NCBI GenBank assembly: GCA_050260355.1
Contig: JBLNBZ010000147.1
Span: 119,614-183,613 of the forward strand
Direction of reading: 5' to 3'
Length of the DNA stretch: 64,000 bases
Source: CADEFX01 sp050260355
Lineage (GTDB): Bacteria > Pseudomonadota > Alphaproteobacteria > Rhizobiales > Hyphomicrobiaceae
The notes under the pieces were generated by a model. That model saw only the letters and a list, made by a program, of their open reading frames with translations, ran no database searches and was not told the origin of the DNA. Position numbers and translations under genes: made by a program. Within the stretch, counting starts at the first letter, position 1. The number at the start of each line of letters is the position of its first letter. Below are positions 61,505 through 64,000 of the stretch, piece after piece.

Positions 61505-63823
61505 GTGTACGCATTGCTCGCATTTCTGAGAGCGAATTTCTTCAAGTGGTGGAAGTCATTGGGTGGCAGCACTGAGCGCCTCGACTCGGCTTCGACTGAG
61601 CCTGGCAATCAGCAGATTCCTCACGTCACCAGGCCACGATCCTTGATTGCGCTTCTCGGCAACGCGGTGACGTGCATCACCATTGTCGGGCCAACGCTGG
61701 CCTACGCCTGGCTGACATTCATCCAGCTCGAGAACCGCGCACTCGAGCACGCGGTCGTCGGTGCGCGCCAGGTTGAGCTCGATCTCGCCAAAGCGGGCAC
61801 GGCCAGTCATATCGAGGAGCTTTCCATCGGCGCGTTGCATGCGGTCAATGCGGCCGGCTCCACGGTCGTGGCGAGCTGGGTCACGAATGAGGACGGCTCG
61901 GTGCGCATGTTCAACGGGCGTATCGAGGACTGGCCTGAGATCGAGGCCCGTGCGCCGATCCGCGGGCCGGGCTTTTCCGGCTACTTTTACGTCTCCGTGA
62001 GCACTGAATCCCTGATCTTGGGCACGCTCGAGGTGGCGCTCGCATTCCTGATTCTCAGCGTGGCGGCGCATTACTGCTTCAGAAGGCTTCCGCTGGCCGC
62101 GCTCGACGATGCGTTGGCGCTTCTGCAACAGAAGCAGGCGGAGCTGCAGGCCAAGAACGATCGCTTCGACGAGGCGCTCGACCACATGTCGCAGGGCTTG
62201 TGCATGTTCGACCGCGATCAGCGGATCCTGGTCTGCAACAAGCGTTATGCCGAGATGTACGGCCTGACCGCCGAGCAGACGAAGCCGGGCACGACCCTGC
62301 GCGAGATCGTCAACTACCGGGTCGCCAACGGCCTGTACGCCGGCGCCAGTCCGGAGGAGTACATGCAGGAGCGCACGGCGCGGGTCGTGGGCGCCTCCAA
62401 TACCTTGCAGACGCTGAGCGACGGCCGTCACATCTCGATCGCGCGCCGTCCCATGAAAAGCGGCGGCTGGGTCACCACGCACGAGGACGTTACCGAGCAG
62501 CGCAAGAACGAGGCCAAGATCGCCTACATGGCCCACCACGATGCGCTCACCGGGCTGCCCAATCGCGTCCTGCTGCGCCAGCGCCTCGAGGAGGCCATTG
62601 CGCAGGTCCCGGACGGCAAGGGCGTTGCCGTGCATTGTCTCGACCTCGACCGTTTCAAGGAGGTTAACGACACGCTGGGCCACGCGATTGGCGATGCCCT
62701 GCTCAAGGGGCTTGCCGAGCGGCTGAAGCATTGCGTGCGCGGTTCCGATACCGTGGGTCGCGTGAGCGGCGACGAATTCGTCGTGGTGCAGACCCCGGTC
62801 TCCTCGCAGTCCGAGGCCATGGCTTTGGCGCAGCGCATTGCCGGCACGGTCGATGATCCCTTCGTGCTCAACGGGCACCAGATCATGGTCGGCACCAGCA
62901 TCGGCATCGCCATGAGCACGGGTGAGGCAACCGATCCCGAGACGTTGCTGCGTCAAGCGGACCTGGCGCTCTACCGCGCCAAGAGCGAGCAGCGTGGCAC
63001 CTACCGCCTCTTCGAGCCTGAGATGACCTCCAGGCTGCAGGCGCGCAGAGATATGGAGCTCGCCCTCAGAAGTGCTCTCCAAAACGGCGAGTTCGAGATC
63101 TACTACCAGCCCATCCTGAACCTTGCGCACAACGAGGTCAGGGGCTTCGAGGCTCTGCTGCGCTGGCACCGGCCTGGCTATGGCACCGTCTCTCCTGGCG
63201 AGTTCATTCCGCTTGCGGAGGAGACCGGCCTCATCATGGCCATCGGCGAGTGGGTTCTGCGGACCGCATGCGCGCATGCCGCGATGTGGCCGGACAACTT
63301 CATCGTGTCGGTCAATCTCTCTCCGGTTCAGTTCAAGAGCCGCAACCTGATCCAGACGGTCGTGAGTGCGCTGGCGGCAGCGGGCATCCTGGCCGAGCGG
63401 CTCGAGCTCGAGGTGACGGAATCGATCCTCGTGCAGGAGAGCGAAGCTGCATTGACGCTGCTGAGGAGCCTCCGAAATCTCGGTGTTCGCATTGCTCTGG
63501 ACGACTTCGGCACCGGCTATTCCTCTCTCAGCTATTTGCAGAGCTTTCCGTTCGACAAGATCAAAATCGATCGCAGCTTCATCCAGAACCTGGCGAGCGG
63601 CAGCGAGAGCGCGCAGGCCATCATCGCGGCCATTGTACAGCTCGGCAGCACGCTGGGGATTGCAACGACGGCCGAAGGCGTGGAGACCAACGATCAGCTC
63701 GAGATCGTGCGGGCGCAGGGCTGCACGGAGATCCAGGGCTATCTGCTGAGCCCGCCCAAGCCCGAGCCTGAGATCGTGGAGCGCTTCTGCGCTCTGGCGG
63801 CCAAGTCGATCAGCGCCGCCTAG
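61505..63823 (+). CDS. Membrane PAS-GGDEF-EAL protein (c-di-GMP synthesis/hydrolysis)
   Basis: 772 residues from a GTG with GGGGGGA upstream; the frame also runs back to a TTG at 61439 without a ribosome site. Two transmembrane helices (about 50-73 and 166-188) flank a periplasmic sensor region of about 90 residues. A PAS domain (about 210-335) is followed by a GGDEF domain with SGDEF (421-425) in place of GGDEF. The EAL domain is complete: EALLRW (549), VTESI, DDFGTGYSSLSYL, KIDRSF and AEGVET. The EAL motifs predict an active phosphodiesterase. Divergent from the glucan synthase genes with a PilZ motif, so it may set the c-di-GMP that controls them. Confidence 0.92.
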   Translation: MYALLAFLRANFFKWWKSLGGSTERLDSASTEPGNQQIPHVTRPRSLIALLGNAVTCITIVGPTLAYAWLTFIQLENRALEHAVVGARQVELDLAKAGTASHIEELSIGALHAVNAAGSTVVASWVTNEDGSVRMFNGRIEDWPEIEARAPIRGPGFSGYFYVSVSTESLILGTLEVALAFLILSVAAHYCFRRLPLAALDDALALLQQKQAELQAKNDRFDEALDHMSQGLCMFDRDQRILVCNKRYAEMYGLTAEQTKPGTTLREIVNYRVANGLYAGASPEEYMQERTARVVGASNTLQTLSDGRHISIARRPMKSGGWVTTHEDVTEQRKNEAKIAYMAHHDALTGLPNRVLLRQRLEEAIAQVPDGKGVAVHCLDLDRFKEVNDTLGHAIGDALLKGLAERLKHCVRGSDTVGRVSGDEFVVVQTPVSSQSEAMALAQRIAGTVDDPFVLNGHQIMVGTSIGIAMSTGEATDPETLLRQADLALYRAKSEQRGTYRLFEPEMTSRLQARRDMELALRSALQNGEFEIYYQPILNLAHNEVRGFEALLRWHRPGYGTVSPGEFIPLAEETGLIMAIGEWVLRTACAHAAMWPDNFIVSVNLSPVQFKSRNLIQTVVSALAAAGILAERLELEVTESILVQESEAALTLLRSLRNLGVRIALDDFGTGYSSLSYLQSFPFDKIKIDRSFIQNLASGSESAQAIIAAIVQLGSTLGIATTAEGVETNDQLEIVRAQGCTEIQGYLLSPPKPEPEIVERFCALAAKSISAA

Positions 63824-63942
63824 GCGCGGGCGTACCCGCGCGGCCGGTCCCTTCGCCCCGCGCGCGGGACGAAGGAGGTCCGTGGGGTCTGCCGAGTCCA
63901 CTCAGTGACGCAGCGCAAGTGGAGGTGCATCTGGGTCCCGGC

Positions 63943-63960
63943 CCCCCGCCTTCGCGGGGG
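63943..63960 (+). terminator. GC-rich hairpin after the GGDEF/EAL gene
   Basis: Seven-bp stem CCCCCGC / GCGGGGG with loop CTTC, followed by a weak T run (CAGGCTTTT). It lies 119 bases past the stop. Confidence 0.5.
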
Positions 63961-63972
63961 CAGGCTTTTCCC

Positions 63973-63995
63973 GCTCGTGCGTTTCACGCACGAGC
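63973..63995. repeat. Perfect hairpin at the right end
   Basis: Nine-bp stem GCTCGTGCG / CGCACGAGC with loop TTTCA. Not followed by a T run within the window; possibly the terminator of a gene beyond the edge. Confidence 0.4.
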
Positions 63996-64000
63996 AGCGC

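Noticed and set aside
61556..63901. 781-codon minus-strand frame over the GGDEF/EAL gene
   Set aside because: Antisense shadow; no ribosome site and no conserved domain.

Overview
The window is a GC-rich chromosomal segment that looks like an alphaproteobacterium of the Hyphomicrobiales (rhizobia, Bradyrhizobium, Rhodopseudomonas or Xanthobacteraceae-like). Support: the trpC-moaC-moeA-lexA / comEC / gltX neighbourhood typical of that order, a GTTC-N7-GTTC type LexA box, a ComEC without a metallo-beta-lactamase domain, a Tat-exported sugar-binding protein, and HdeD, DUF2541 and PsiF-type envelope proteins. The genus is not determined. I see no phage, transposon, integrase or CRISPR array.

Layout. 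1-7.3 kb: housekeeping block (gltX; divergent comEC; SOS-regulated lexA; moeA-moaC-trpC with 4-base overlaps). 7.5-16.4 kb: accessory envelope, transport and dehydrogenase genes lying between trpC and a displaced trpD. 16.5-17.4 kb: two small proteins and tRNA-Lys(TTT). 17.6-29.3 kb: a divergent eight-gene redox locus. Leftwards run a pentaheme cytochrome c, an outer-membrane barrel, a tyrosine-rich secreted protein and a CcmI-like TPR protein. Rightwards run a 2Fe-2S/FAD reductase, a tetraheme cytochrome c, a membrane protein with two His-x13-His pairs (predicted di-heme b) and a decaheme cytochrome c. 29.3-32.9 kb: methyltransferase, monoheme cytochrome c, an HTH/TolB-like/TPR protein and a small membrane protein. 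33-48.5 kb: catabolic genes (TauD-type dioxygenase, LLM flavoprotein, SDR, cupin, GntR/FCD regulator, four hotdog-fold hydratase-like proteins, two CaiB/BaiF CoA-transferase genes of which one is a double-domain fusion, an alpha/beta hydrolase, a HpaB-type monooxygenase). 48.6-50.7 kb: UvrD-family helicase. 50.8-57.7 kb: a sugar-type ABC importer, an acyl-CoA ligase and a small alpha-beta barrel protein. 57.7-63.8 kb: a BcsA-like glycosyltransferase with a PilZ motif plus a HlyD-like partner, divergent from a GGDEF/EAL protein.

The most interesting part is the redox locus. It carries 19 CXXCH heme sites in three proteins, plus a predicted trans-membrane di-heme b protein, a flavin/iron-sulfur reductase and an outer-membrane barrel. 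These are the parts expected for moving electrons from cytoplasm or quinone pool through the periplasm to, or across, the outer membrane. I do not recognise the set as MtrCAB, PioABC or another named conduit. The second theme is a CoA-thioester pathway whose regulator gene is followed by two matching palindromes six helical turns apart. The third is a c-di-GMP-linked exopolysaccharide module resembling the bgsBA (mixed-linkage glucan) arrangement.
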